Shown one piece after another: positions 31,892 to 39,000 of a DNA stretch of 64,000 bases. Position 1 is the first letter of the stretch; every line of letters starts with the position of its first letter. The position numbers and the translations under genes are program-made. Location of the stretch: contig JBMYZR010000005.1 in assembly GCA_049610565.1 (NCBI GenBank), positions 4,004 to 68,003 on the forward strand. The letters are read 5' to 3'. This stretch comes from UBA8752 sp049610565 (GTDB taxonomy: Bacteria; Bacteroidota; Bacteroidia; Flavobacteriales_D; Sanyastnellaceae). The notes beneath the pieces were generated by a model. The model worked only from the letters and a program-made list of their open reading frames with translations, did no database searches and was not told the DNA's origin.

Positions 31892-32786
31892 GGAGAAACA
31901 CCGCTGGCCGAGGCTCTTCGCTGTTCGGGCGGGGTGCACCTGTCTGCTTGTGTTCTTCGCGGCCCAGGCACACGCCGGCTCGATGGCCGGCAGAGACACC
32001 ATCACCGTAGACGGGGCGGCCCTTCGGCTCGATCTCGATGTGCGGGAGTCTGCTCGGCTTGACGGTTCCACCAGCGAATCCGCGCAAGGCCGCAGCCTGT
32101 CCCCCTGGGCGCGCCCGGACTGGCACCTGTCCATCGGCGCCGGCGGTGCTTCGGCATCGGCGACGGCACAGGGCCAAACGCTCGACGCCGTGGCCGGTCG
32201 GCCCGTTCGCCCACTGGGAATGCTCGAGATGTCCTGGACGTGGTCGCAGGACAGGCGGCTCTTGAGACTCGGGCTGGCCGGGGGCGCTCGAGAGTGGTGG
32301 ACCTATGACGTTACCGACCTCGACGACAGCCTGTATGCCGTGTCCGCATCGGTGGACGGTGGACTGGAACAATGGACCCAACGGACCTACGACCTCGGCA
32401 TCGAGCTGGACACGGTCCCGCTCCCGGTGGCCCGGCGCTTGGGCAGCCTGGCCCGCATTTCCCTCGAGCGGGGAGGCGAGTTCGGTGGGCCGCGTCAAAA
32501 CCGGTGGCGCTGGTGGGCCGGATTGCACCTGGAAGGGCTGAGGGTGGCCAGACGACCGGGTGAGGCCGAGCGCCTGCCCACAACGGGCACCCCACAGGGC
32601 GCCTCCGTGGTCGGTCCGGACAGGACAGACTGGGTGGAACTGAACACCCTCGGGTGGGGCATACAACTCGGCATCGAGCATGCCCTCGACAGCAGGTGGT
32701 CCTGCGCGTTCCGTTCCGGCTGGACCGCGGGCCCGCGATCCGGCGCCTGGGCGGCCCTGGCCCTGTCGCTCCGCATGGGGAAGTGA
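31881..32786 (+). CDS. Exported protein of unknown function in the sigma-factor operon
   Basis: A 301-residue protein with a signal peptide (about residues 10-32, ending AQAHA). The start is inferred as GTG at 31881, overlapping the previous gene by 11 bp, because the signal peptide precedes the first ATG (codon 35) and must be included. The mature part is rich in alternating aromatic and polar residues (LEMSWTWSQDRRLLRLGLAG, NRWRWWAGLHLEGL) and ends ALALSLRMGK, which looks like a small outer-membrane barrel of 8-12 strands. I do not recognise a family. Confidence 0.7.
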   Translation: MVSEEKHRWPRLFAVRAGCTCLLVFFAAQAHAGSMAGRDTITVDGAALRLDLDVRESARLDGSTSESAQGRSLSPWARPDWHLSIGAGGASASATAQGQTLDAVAGRPVRPLGMLEMSWTWSQDRRLLRLGLAGGAREWWTYDVTDLDDSLYAVSASVDGGLEQWTQRTYDLGIELDTVPLPVARRLGSLARISLERGGEFGGPRQNRWRWWAGLHLEGLRVARRPGEAERLPTTGTPQGASVVGPDRTDWVELNTLGWGIQLGIEHALDSRWSCAFRSGWTAGPRSGAWAALALSLRMGK

Positions 32787-32845
32787 CACCACAACAGGCC
32801 GTTAGCACCTGTTGGGAACCCCAAAAACAACATTCCCGGGCTCTG

Positions 32846-32923
32846 ATGCGTCTATTCTACAGCAGGTCGCAACTGCCTGCTGGTACAGCGAAGATTTGGT
32901 TCAAGTTGTTTTGGTTAAGGTGA
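32846..32923 (+). CDS. Possible 25-residue cationic, aromatic mini-protein
   Basis: ATG at 32846 to TGA at 32923 encodes 25 residues, beginning MRLFYSRSQLPAG and ending IWFKLFWLR, with five basic residues, no acidic ones and six aromatic ones. The stop codon meets the foot of the terminator stem (32922). There is no promoter box or Shine-Dalgarno directly before it. It could be a real small membrane-active peptide, a leader peptide for attenuation, or chance. Below the usual length for a confident call. Confidence 0.2.
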   Translation: MRLFYSRSQLPAGTAKIWFKLFWLR

Positions 32924-32955
32924 AGGAGCTCCGAACGCGGGGCTCCTTCTCTTTT
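32922..32955 (+). terminator. Rho-independent terminator after the sigma-factor operon
   Basis: GAAGGAGC (32922-32929) pairs perfectly with GCTCCTTC (32942-32949) around a 12-nt loop, followed by TCTTTT (32950-32955). It separates the sigma operon or any transcript from 32.8 kb from the CHU_C gene. Confidence 0.75.
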
Positions 32956-32973
32956 GGCCCATTTTGAAAGCCG

Positions 32974-32980
32974 TACATTG
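32974..32980 (+). promoter_or_regulatory. Putative -7 element of the CHU_C protein gene
   Basis: TACATTG, a TAnnTTG variant, ends 4 nt before the ATG at 32985 and begins 19 bp after the terminator T tract. Confidence 0.35.
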
Positions 32981-32984
32981 CATC

Positions 32985-34058
32985 ATGCGTTGGGCCGATC
33001 GACTTTCCTCCTGGAACGTTGCCGCCGTCAGTGTAGTGCTGACGTGGGCCATGTCGGTGCCGTCCACAGTCAACGCCCAGCTGGTCAATCCCGGCTTTGA
33101 GCAATCCACGGCCATGCCCGTTGCGCCCGGCATGTGGAACCTGCTTCCAGGATGGAGCAATGCGGGCAGCGGATCTTCCTCACCGGATTTCTTCCACCTC
33201 GATGGCGCGTTGGGAGGCGATCTTCCCGAAACGCCGATCGCCATGGTCCAGCCGGCAGAAGGCCGCGGCATTGCCGGCATTGCCGCCATCAAGCGGATTG
33301 GTCCCGGCCAGCCCCTTTCCCGGGAATACCTCGTGATGGAAATGGCCGAGCCCCTGGAGGTCGGTCAGCGCTACACCTTGTCCTTCGACGTCACCAACGG
33401 GGCTTGGTTGCCGACGTCTGCCGCAGGATTGGCCGTCAATGGATTGGGCATCGCCTTCACCGTCGATGAACCGGTGCAAATGGGCAACGCCGCACTCCCC
33501 ATCCCGGCCACGTTCCAGTTTCCCTATGCCCGCTATGACGAGGAGTGGGAGCGCGTGTCGTTCACGTTTCTCGTGGCCGGTCCGTCCCGCTACCTGACGA
33601 TCGGTGTGTTCGGGGACGACGACGACCTCGAGGCAGAAGCCATGATGGGAGAGAACCCGACCATGGCCTACTACTTCTTCGACGGATTTCAGATTGAGGA
33701 GTTCAACCCGGAGGATGGCATGGCCGAGGCTGACCTCGAAGTCAAGGGGCCCGATGCCAAGCCCGAGATCGAGGGGGAAATTCCCGTCTTCGTGCCGAAT
33801 GCCTTTTCCCCCAATGGGGATGGGCTCAATGACCTGTTCGAACCCGAAGTGGGGGCCGCCAAGCCCTCTGCCTTCGAGATCTATTCCCGCTGGGGGCAGC
33901 AGATCGTGCAACTGGACCCGGGCAACCCCGTGTGGGATGGCCGCGACATGAACGGCCGTCTCGTCGAGCCGGGCATCTATGTCTGGAGGATGGAATGGCC
34001 GCGTACCCCCGGGTTGGCCACCCCCGCCCAGCAAGGCCAGGTGACCATCTTGCGCTGA
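32985..34058 (+). CDS. Secreted protein with type IX secretion gliding-type C-terminal domain (CHU_C)
   Basis: A 357-residue exported protein (signal peptide to about residue 31, STVNAQ). Residues about 32-225 form a jelly-roll-like domain of the kind found at the N-terminus of Bacteroidota surface proteins (QLVNPGFEQS, GQRYTLSFDVTNGAW). The C-terminal about 90 residues are the type B sorting domain: VFVPNAFSPNGDGLNDLF, FEIYSRWGQQIVQ, WDGRDMNGRLVEPGIYVW. This domain routes the protein through the type IX secretion system and to the cell surface. The ligand of the mature part is unknown. A downstream ATG is preferred to TTG at 32964. Confidence 0.9.
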   Translation: MRWADRLSSWNVAAVSVVLTWAMSVPSTVNAQLVNPGFEQSTAMPVAPGMWNLLPGWSNAGSGSSSPDFFHLDGALGGDLPETPIAMVQPAEGRGIAGIAAIKRIGPGQPLSREYLVMEMAEPLEVGQRYTLSFDVTNGAWLPTSAAGLAVNGLGIAFTVDEPVQMGNAALPIPATFQFPYARYDEEWERVSFTFLVAGPSRYLTIGVFGDDDDLEAEAMMGENPTMAYYFFDGFQIEEFNPEDGMAEADLEVKGPDAKPEIEGEIPVFVPNAFSPNGDGLNDLFEPEVGAAKPSAFEIYSRWGQQIVQLDPGNPVWDGRDMNGRLVEPGIYVWRMEWPRTPGLATPAQQGQVTILR

Positions 34059-34076
34059 GCGCGACGCCCCCGGTTC

Positions 34077-35672
34077 ATGACATCCCTTCAGAAGTCCCTG
34101 ATTGACGGTCTGCCGACGGACCATCTCGTCCGGAAGTGGTGGGAGAATCGACTGCACGCCCTCGACGATGTGCCATGGCCTGCAGGTCCGGTCCCCAGCG
34201 AGCTGGATGCCCGGAGGAAGCGGGGAGGCGAAGGGCGTGTGGACCGCACCGTGCTCATGGAGGCCCTCCGCCGGCAATATGCGGAGGCAGGGCTCGCGGA
34301 GCCGGTTCGGTTGGACGCGCTGGCCCGTCCGGACGCGCGGACGGTGACCACAGGCCACCAGCTGTGTTTGGCGACCGGTCCGGCGTTTACCGTATACAAG
34401 GCCTTGACCACGTTGCACTTGGCGCGGCAGCTGGAGACGCGCTGGGGCACACCGGTCATTCCGGTGTTCTGGCTGGCCTCGGAGGACCACGATTTCGAGG
34501 AGATCCGCAGCCTGTGGGATGGAGCCGAATGGCACAGTTGGTCGAGTGACGAGGCAGGAGGTGCCGTGGGCCGGATGTCGACGGAGAAGGCGGCGGACAC
34601 GCTCACCGCGTGGGCCCGCGCCGCCGGTCTCGACCAGGCCACGGTGGACCGCGTCGTATCGGCCTCCTCGGGCACCCTCTCCCAGGCGATGCGCCGGTGG
34701 ATTCACGACGTATTGGGGCAGGACCTTCTCGTCCTCGACGGCGACGACCCTCAGCTCAAGGCCGCCTTTGCGGACCGCATGGTTCAGGACATCGAGGAGG
34801 GCACCCTCCACACTGAGGTCAGCCGCGTGAATGCGGTGTTGGAGTCGGCAGGACACGCGCCGCAGGTCCACGTCCGGGAGACCAACCTCTTCCACCTCGG
34901 GGAGGAAGGACGGCACCGTTTGGTCCAACACGGCGAGGGCTGGTCTGCGGGCAACACCACCTGGGAGAGCACGGCAGCCTTGGTGGGAGCGGTTCGGGCA
35001 CGCCCGGCTGACTTCTCGCCGAACGCCCTGTTCCGGCCCCTCTACCAGGCATTCCTCCTGCCGGATGTGGCCGTGGTCGGTGGGCTGGCCGAAGTGGCCT
35101 ACTGGCTTCAGCTCAGTACAGCCCATGCCGCCTTCCGGTTGCCGGCCCCCGCGTTGGTGCCCCGGGATGGAGCGCGCATCGCGCCGCGCCCCTGGATGGA
35201 GCTCGCCGGGCGCTTGGGGATTGGACAGGACCATCTGGGGGAACCGTTGGAGGTGTGGGAGTCGCGCTGGTTGTCCGGGCAGGACGTGCCCGACGTCCGG
35301 GCGTGGCGGAAGGCGATGGACCGGGAGGCCGACCAGGCGCGCACCGCATTTGTCGGAGTGGACGCGACACTGTCGGGCAGCGTGGAGGCCGCCCGCGCCA
35401 AGATCCACAAGCTCCTCGACAAGCTCGAGGGGCAGGGGCGGCGCGCCATTCGGCGCGGTCATGCTGATGAGCTGACTGAGTTGGCGCGGCTTCATGGTTG
35501 GTTCCATCCCGAGGGGGTGGCACAGGAGCGGGTGGCCAATGTGCATGCCTTGTCCGCCTCGTGGACGGGTGCAGAGCCTCTCATGGCGATGCTCGACCGT
35601 TCATTTCTCGAGGGGCATCGGGGAGAAGTTTGGAGCCCTGTCCTGCACGAATTGCTCGACACGGGGCCCTAA
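34077..35672 (+). CDS. bshC: Bacillithiol biosynthesis cysteine-adding enzyme BshC
   Basis: A 531-residue BshC, which adds cysteine to glucosaminyl-malate in the last step of bacillithiol synthesis. The Rossmann-like core shows VTTGHQLCLATGPAFTVYK and PVFWLASEDHDFEEI, the two best conserved BshC motifs, and the C-terminal coiled coil (about residues 420-470, AARAKIHKLLDKLEGQGRRA) is in place. bshA and bshB are not in the window. It lies 18 bp after the CHU_C gene, probably co-transcribed; its TAA stop is the first part of a TAATTTTG box (35670-35677) for the next gene. Confidence 0.94.
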   Translation: MTSLQKSLIDGLPTDHLVRKWWENRLHALDDVPWPAGPVPSELDARRKRGGEGRVDRTVLMEALRRQYAEAGLAEPVRLDALARPDARTVTTGHQLCLATGPAFTVYKALTTLHLARQLETRWGTPVIPVFWLASEDHDFEEIRSLWDGAEWHSWSSDEAGGAVGRMSTEKAADTLTAWARAAGLDQATVDRVVSASSGTLSQAMRRWIHDVLGQDLLVLDGDDPQLKAAFADRMVQDIEEGTLHTEVSRVNAVLESAGHAPQVHVRETNLFHLGEEGRHRLVQHGEGWSAGNTTWESTAALVGAVRARPADFSPNALFRPLYQAFLLPDVAVVGGLAEVAYWLQLSTAHAAFRLPAPALVPRDGARIAPRPWMELAGRLGIGQDHLGEPLEVWESRWLSGQDVPDVRAWRKAMDREADQARTAFVGVDATLSGSVEAARAKIHKLLDKLEGQGRRAIRRGHADELTELARLHGWFHPEGVAQERVANVHALSASWTGAEPLMAMLDRSFLEGHRGEVWSPVLHELLDTGP

Positions 35673-35677
35673 TTTTG
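35670..35677 (+). promoter_or_regulatory. Putative -7 element upstream of the HAD-like gene
   Basis: TAATTTTG matches TAnnTTTG perfectly and overlaps the bshC stop codon. The ATG of the HAD gene is 44 nt farther on, giving a longer leader than the other units. Confidence 0.4.
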
Positions 35678-35721
35678 GTGATGGAAGGCAATGATCCTTT
35701 CTCCGGAACGCCCCCATTGCC

Positions 35722-36174
35722 ATGAATCCCCACGACGACAACGCGCACCTCAAAGCGGCCACGGATGCCGAAGGCCGCGCTGCTTCCCCCCAGCTGCCCG
35801 ACGAGATCAAGAACTTCCTGATCGACATCGATGGCACGATCACCGAGGATGTCCCCAACGAACAGCCCGAACGGATGGCCACCTGCGCCCCCTTCCCGGA
35901 CGCGCTGGAAACCCTCAACCGGTGGTACGCTGAAGGGCACGTCATCACCTTCTTCACCAGCCGGACGGAGGCCCACCGCGAGGTGACCGAGGCCTGGCTC
36001 GAGGAACACGGCTTCCAGTACCACGGCTTGCTGATGGGCAAGCCGCGGGGAGGCAACTACCACTGGATCGACAACCACGTTGTCCGCGCCACCCGGTATG
36101 TGGACCGGTTCACGGAGTTGGTCAAGACGACCAAGGAAATCGAAGTCTTCAAGGGCAACGAAGAGGAGGACTGA
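35722..36174 (+). CDS. HAD-superfamily small phosphatase-like protein
   Basis: A 150-residue HAD-fold protein. Motif I is LIDIDGTI with Asp35 as nucleophile and Asp37 as acid; motif II is FFTSRT, and a lysine in MGKPRGGNYHW followed by WIDN provides motifs III/IV. There is no cap domain. Close relatives are often labelled phosphoheptose isomerase or polynucleotide kinase-like without proof. A phosphomonoesterase is the safest reading. The N-terminal 25 residues are poorly conserved-looking. It converges on ruvX with a 3-bp gap and a shared small hairpin. Confidence 0.85.
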   Translation: MNPHDDNAHLKAATDAEGRAASPQLPDEIKNFLIDIDGTITEDVPNEQPERMATCAPFPDALETLNRWYAEGHVITFFTSRTEAHREVTEAWLEEHGFQYHGLLMGKPRGGNYHWIDNHVVRATRYVDRFTELVKTTKEIEVFKGNEEED

Positions 36175-36179
36175 TCCTC
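36166..36179. terminator. Small hairpin over the convergent stop codons of the HAD gene and ruvX
   Basis: GAGGA (36166-36170), loop CTGA, TCCTC (36175-36179): a 5-bp stem whose loop contains the HAD stop codon. No T tract. Confidence 0.3.
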
Positions 36180-36588
36180 ACCGCTGGTCCAGGAAGCGCT
36201 GCAGGATCAAGGTGGCGGCAATCTGGTCGAGCTGTCCCTTTTCCCGGCGCTTGGATTTGCGCATGCCCGATTGGACCATGGCCAAAGAGGCTTCCCGACT
36301 GGTGTGGTCCTCGTCCACGAATTCGAGTGGCACGTCCGGGTGCGCTTTCCTGAGCCGGTCAGCAAAAGCGCGGATGGGTTCCGTACTGTGTGTGGCGGTG
36401 CCCAGCACCCACCCCGGCATCCCCACCACGAAGCCCGCACAGGGCTCTTCCGAAAGGAGCCGCCGGATCTCGACATCCAGCGTCTCCGGGGAGTAGGTGC
36501 CTTCGGGTGCGGCGATCATCGCGCCGCTGTCCGTGACGGCCACACCGACGCGGCGGGTTCCGAAGTCAAAGGCGATGTAACGGGCCAT
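36178..36588 (-). CDS. ruvX: RuvX/YqgF family nuclease (pre-16S rRNA or Holliday junction resolvase-like)
   Basis: A 136-residue RNase H-fold protein of the YqgF family, which trims pre-16S rRNA and in some bacteria resolves recombination junctions. It starts with the family motif YIAFDFGTRRVGVAV (first acidic residue Asp8), has VVGMPGW in the middle and the late acidic site in LEFVDEDHTSREA and KGQLDQIAATLILQRFL. Length is normal. It is divergent from dapD with only 22 bp between the two ATGs; TACCTTCG (36593-36600) is 4 nt before its start. Confidence 0.92.
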   Translation of the reverse strand: MARYIAFDFGTRRVGVAVTDSGAMIAAPEGTYSPETLDVEIRRLLSEEPCAGFVVGMPGWVLGTATHSTEPIRAFADRLRKAHPDVPLEFVDEDHTSREASLAMVQSGMRKSKRREKGQLDQIAATLILQRFLDQR

Positions 36589-36592
36589 GTTG

Positions 36593-36600
36593 CGAAGGTA
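36593..36600 (-). promoter_or_regulatory. Putative -7 element of ruvX
   Basis: TACCTTCG on the minus strand ends 4 nt before the ATG at 36588. Its TA (36599-36600) is shared with the opposite dapD element. Confidence 0.4.
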
Positions 36601-36606
36601 TCTTCG
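36599..36606 (+). promoter_or_regulatory. Putative -7 element of dapD
   Basis: TATCTTCG on the plus strand ends 4 nt before the ATG at 36611. With the ruvX element it forms a near-palindrome CGAAGG-TA-TCTTCG (36593-36606), so the two promoters cannot be open at the same time. Confidence 0.4.
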
Positions 36607-36610
36607 CCGC

Positions 36611-37459
36611 ATGGAGAACGCGACCATCCAGGCCCACATCGATTGGGCCGCTGCCAGAACCGCCGTCGAATCCGCCTGGGACCAGCCGGAATTGCGCCAG
36701 GAGCCGGCGTCGCGCCAGGCGGTCGAAGCCGTCATCGACGGGCTGGACCGCGGCGTGTTGCGTTGCGCCGAGCCCGTGGAGGGCGGATGGCAGGTCAATG
36801 AGTGGGTCAAAAAGGCCGTTGTCCTGTACTTCCCGATGCGCGAGATGAAAATCGAGGAGGTTGGGCCGTTCCAGTTCCACGACAAGATGGCCCTGAAGCG
36901 AAACCACGCCGAAGCGGGGGTGCGGGTCGTTCCCCACGCCATTGCCCGCTATGGCGCTTTCCTGGGGAAGGGCGTGGTCATGATGCCGAGCTACGTCAAC
37001 ATCGGCGCGTACGTCGGTGGAGGCACCATGGTGGACACCTGGGCCACCGTCGGCTCCTGCGCCCAGATCGGTGCGGACGTGCACCTGAGCGGAGGCGTGG
37101 GCATCGGCGGCGTCCTGGAGCCGTTGCAGGCGGCGCCCGTGATTGTCGAGGATGGCGCCTTCATCGGGTCCCGCGCCATCGTGGTGGAAGGGGTCCGGGT
37201 GGGCAAGGAAGCCGTTCTCGGTGCCGGCGTGGTCCTGACGGCAAGCACGCGCATCCTGGATGTGACCGGTCCCGAACCCGTGGAGTTCAAGGGGGAGGTG
37301 CCGCCCCGGTCGGTGGTCATTCCTGGCACCCGGCCCAAAGTGTTCCCGGCGGGGGAGTTCGGCGTGCCCTGCGCGCTCATCGTCGGGCACCGCAAGGAGA
37401 GCACGGACCGGAAGACCTCGCTCAACGACGCCCTCCGCACCCACGCGGTCGCCGTATGA
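36611..37459 (+). CDS. dapD: 2,3,4,5-tetrahydropyridine-2,6-dicarboxylate N-succinyltransferase
   Basis: A 282-residue left-handed beta-helix acyltransferase of the succinylase branch of lysine and diaminopimelate synthesis. The N-terminal helical domain (about 1-90) is followed by hexapeptide repeats (about 110-220: VNIGAYVGGGTMVDTWATVG, GGVGIGGVLEP) and the C-terminal RPKVFPAGEFGVPCALIVG. The start at 36611 is preferred to an in-frame start at 36587 that would overlap the divergent ruvX. The stop overlaps the GT9 start in ATGATG. Confidence 0.96.
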   Translation: MENATIQAHIDWAAARTAVESAWDQPELRQEPASRQAVEAVIDGLDRGVLRCAEPVEGGWQVNEWVKKAVVLYFPMREMKIEEVGPFQFHDKMALKRNHAEAGVRVVPHAIARYGAFLGKGVVMMPSYVNIGAYVGGGTMVDTWATVGSCAQIGADVHLSGGVGIGGVLEPLQAAPVIVEDGAFIGSRAIVVEGVRVGKEAVLGAGVVLTASTRILDVTGPEPVEFKGEVPPRSVVIPGTRPKVFPAGEFGVPCALIVGHRKESTDRKTSLNDALRTHAVAV

Positions 37460-38532
37460 TGCCGTCGGCGGACCGTCCGCCGGGAGGACTGCTCCTCCTT
37501 CAGCCGGCCTTCCTCGGGGATGTGGTCCTGTCGACCGCCTTGATCGAGAGCTGGCACCGCGCCTTTCCCGACGACCCCATTCGCGTGTGGGTCCGGAAAG
37601 GGGCCGAATCCTTCTTCGATGACCATCCCTTCGTCACGGAGGTCCTGGTTTGGGACCGGTCCGGACGGGGCAAATACGGGCGGATGTTGTCGCTGGCCTT
37701 CCGGGCGCGGCGCCGGCGGCCAGCCAAGGTCGTCAACCTGCACCGGTTCTCCTCGATGGCCCTGGTCGCCCGCATCATTGGGGCGCCGGAAAATGCTGGG
37801 TTCGAAGGCGTGTCCAGCTTCGGGTTGACGGCTGAGAGGGTGGCGCATGGCATTGGCGATGGCCGCCACGAAACGGAGCGGAACCACGCGTTGATCGCCG
37901 GGCAGGTCGGCCCATTCGATGCTGCGCGGGACCGTCCGCGCCTGCACCCGTCGGGGGCCCACCGGACCGCGGTTCGGACGTGGCCTGCCCAGGCCGCCAT
38001 CCTCGCGCCGTCGAGTGTCTGGGCGACCAAGCGTTGGCCGGAGTCCCACTGGAGTGCACTCGTGGATGCGTTGCACCAGGAAGGCCGGGAGGTGCTGATG
38101 ATGGGCGGGCCTGGAGACGACAGGTTGCTGGAGGCCATCGCCATCCGGTGCAGCCGTCGGCCCCACGTGATGGCCGGTCAGCTGTCCCTCCTGGGGTCGG
38201 CATCCTTGATGGCGTCGGCCAGTGTGGTCGTGAGCAATGACAGCGCCCCCTTGCACATGGCGGGGGCCGTGGGGGCACCGGTCGTGGGGGTGTTCTGCAG
38301 CACGACCCCTGAACTGGGGTTCGGGGCGTTGCCCGGCGACATCGAGCGCGGCCATGCCGAGAATGTCGAGGTGCCGTCAGGGGAATTGGCCTGCAAGCCG
38401 TGTGGCCTGCACGGCAAGAAGCGTTGCCCGGAATCCCACTTTCAATGCGGGACCGGGCTGTCGGTGCAGACCGTGATGGGGGCGATCCGGCGGATCAGCA
38501 GCCCTCCATCACCAGGCCATCCGTCTTCTTGA
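37456..38532 (+). CDS. Glycosyltransferase family 9 (heptosyltransferase-like)
   Basis: A 358-residue GT-B glycosyltransferase of family 9, the family of lipopolysaccharide heptosyltransferases. The N-terminal LLLLQPAFLGDVVLSTALIESW is the GT9 acceptor-side signature; the donor-binding C-terminal half has AAILAPSSVWATKRWPESHW, MMGGPGDD and VVSNDSAPLHMAGAVGAPVVGVFCSTTP. In Bacteroidota the sugar moved may be heptose or another. Start at 37456 overlaps the dapD stop (ATGA), and a second ATG follows immediately. Its last 38 bp overlap the convergent small exported-protein gene. Confidence 0.9.
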   Translation: MMPSADRPPGGLLLLQPAFLGDVVLSTALIESWHRAFPDDPIRVWVRKGAESFFDDHPFVTEVLVWDRSGRGKYGRMLSLAFRARRRRPAKVVNLHRFSSMALVARIIGAPENAGFEGVSSFGLTAERVAHGIGDGRHETERNHALIAGQVGPFDAARDRPRLHPSGAHRTAVRTWPAQAAILAPSSVWATKRWPESHWSALVDALHQEGREVLMMGGPGDDRLLEAIAIRCSRRPHVMAGQLSLLGSASLMASASVVVSNDSAPLHMAGAVGAPVVGVFCSTTPELGFGALPGDIERGHAENVEVPSGELACKPCGLHGKKRCPESHFQCGTGLSVQTVMGAIRRISSPPSPGHPSS

Positions 38533-38857
38533 TGCGGAGAACGCAGGTTTCAGAGACGAACTCCACGTAGTCGTGGTGCTCTTCTCCGTCGACGCGCAGG
38601 ACGATTTCGACCCCCACTAAGGTGCCGTCAGGGCGAAATTGGAAGCTGCCATAGCGGAAGGCGTGCCCCTGTTCCTCGAGGGCGATGCGGGTGGCATTCA
38701 AGGCTTCCCGCGTGAGCGGAGCCTCGATCGAGGCCAGGACGACGTCTGCGCCTTCGGTGGCTTCGGTGGCCTCGGCTTGGGCGTTCACCGGGGAGGTGGC
38801 CAATCCAAGGCCGAGCATGAGCAGGAGGGAGGCACGGGAAAACAACGGCGTCATCAT
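38495..38857 (-). CDS. Small exported protein of unknown function
   Basis: A 120-residue protein with a signal peptide (to about residue 26, SPVNAQ) and a mature part of about 95 residues with alternating hydrophobic strands (FRYGSFQFRPDGTLVGVEIVLRV) and two cysteines near the C-terminus (SETCVLRI, VMEGC) that could pair. I do not recognise it. Two consecutive ATGs (38857 and 38854) are possible starts, with TACTTTTC (38862-38869) 4 nt upstream. It overlaps the convergent glycosyltransferase gene by 38 bp. Confidence 0.72.
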   Translation of the reverse strand: MMTPLFSRASLLLMLGLGLATSPVNAQAEATEATEGADVVLASIEAPLTREALNATRIALEEQGHAFRYGSFQFRPDGTLVGVEIVLRVDGEEHHDYVEFVSETCVLRIKKTDGLVMEGC

Positions 38858-38861
38858 GACG

Positions 38862-38869
38862 GAAAAGTA
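38862..38869 (-). promoter_or_regulatory. Putative -7 element of the small exported-protein gene
   Basis: TACTTTTC on the minus strand matches TAnnTTTG except the last base and ends 4 nt before the ATG at 38857. Confidence 0.4.
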
Positions 38870-38974
38870 CGCCGCAGGCCGCCTTTGGCGCAAGGCCGCC
38901 CCGTGCACCGCTGCGGTGCATCCGTTGTGAAAAAGTGACGCCCAAAAGCGCCCCGCTCGGTGCCTCCTCCGGGG

Positions 38975-38982
38975 TACTTTCG
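38975..38982 (+). promoter_or_regulatory. Putative -7 element of dnaN
   Basis: TACTTTCG ends 18 nt before the ATG at 39001, predicting a short leader of roughly 10-15 nt. Confidence 0.4.
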
Positions 38983-39000
38983 AACCCCCATTTCAACCGC

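Larger units (their letters stand above)
32793..32955 (+). other. Structured intergenic region with three inverted repeats
   Basis: Between the sigma-factor operon and the CHU_C gene lie AACAGG/CCTGTT (32793-32798 and 32808-32813), CAGCAGG/CCTGCTG (7-bp arms, 9-nt loop, within about 32859-32885) and a terminator (32922-32955). The DNA is clearly richer in A and T than its neighbours. It may be a structured 3' end, a small RNA gene, or an attenuator containing the mini-ORF at 32846-32923. No tRNA fold can be drawn. Confidence 0.35.

Noticed and set aside
32859..32920. Possible tRNA (GGTTCAAGT resembles a T loop)
   Set aside because: The flanking bases do not pair into a T stem and no acceptor or anticodon arm can be drawn.
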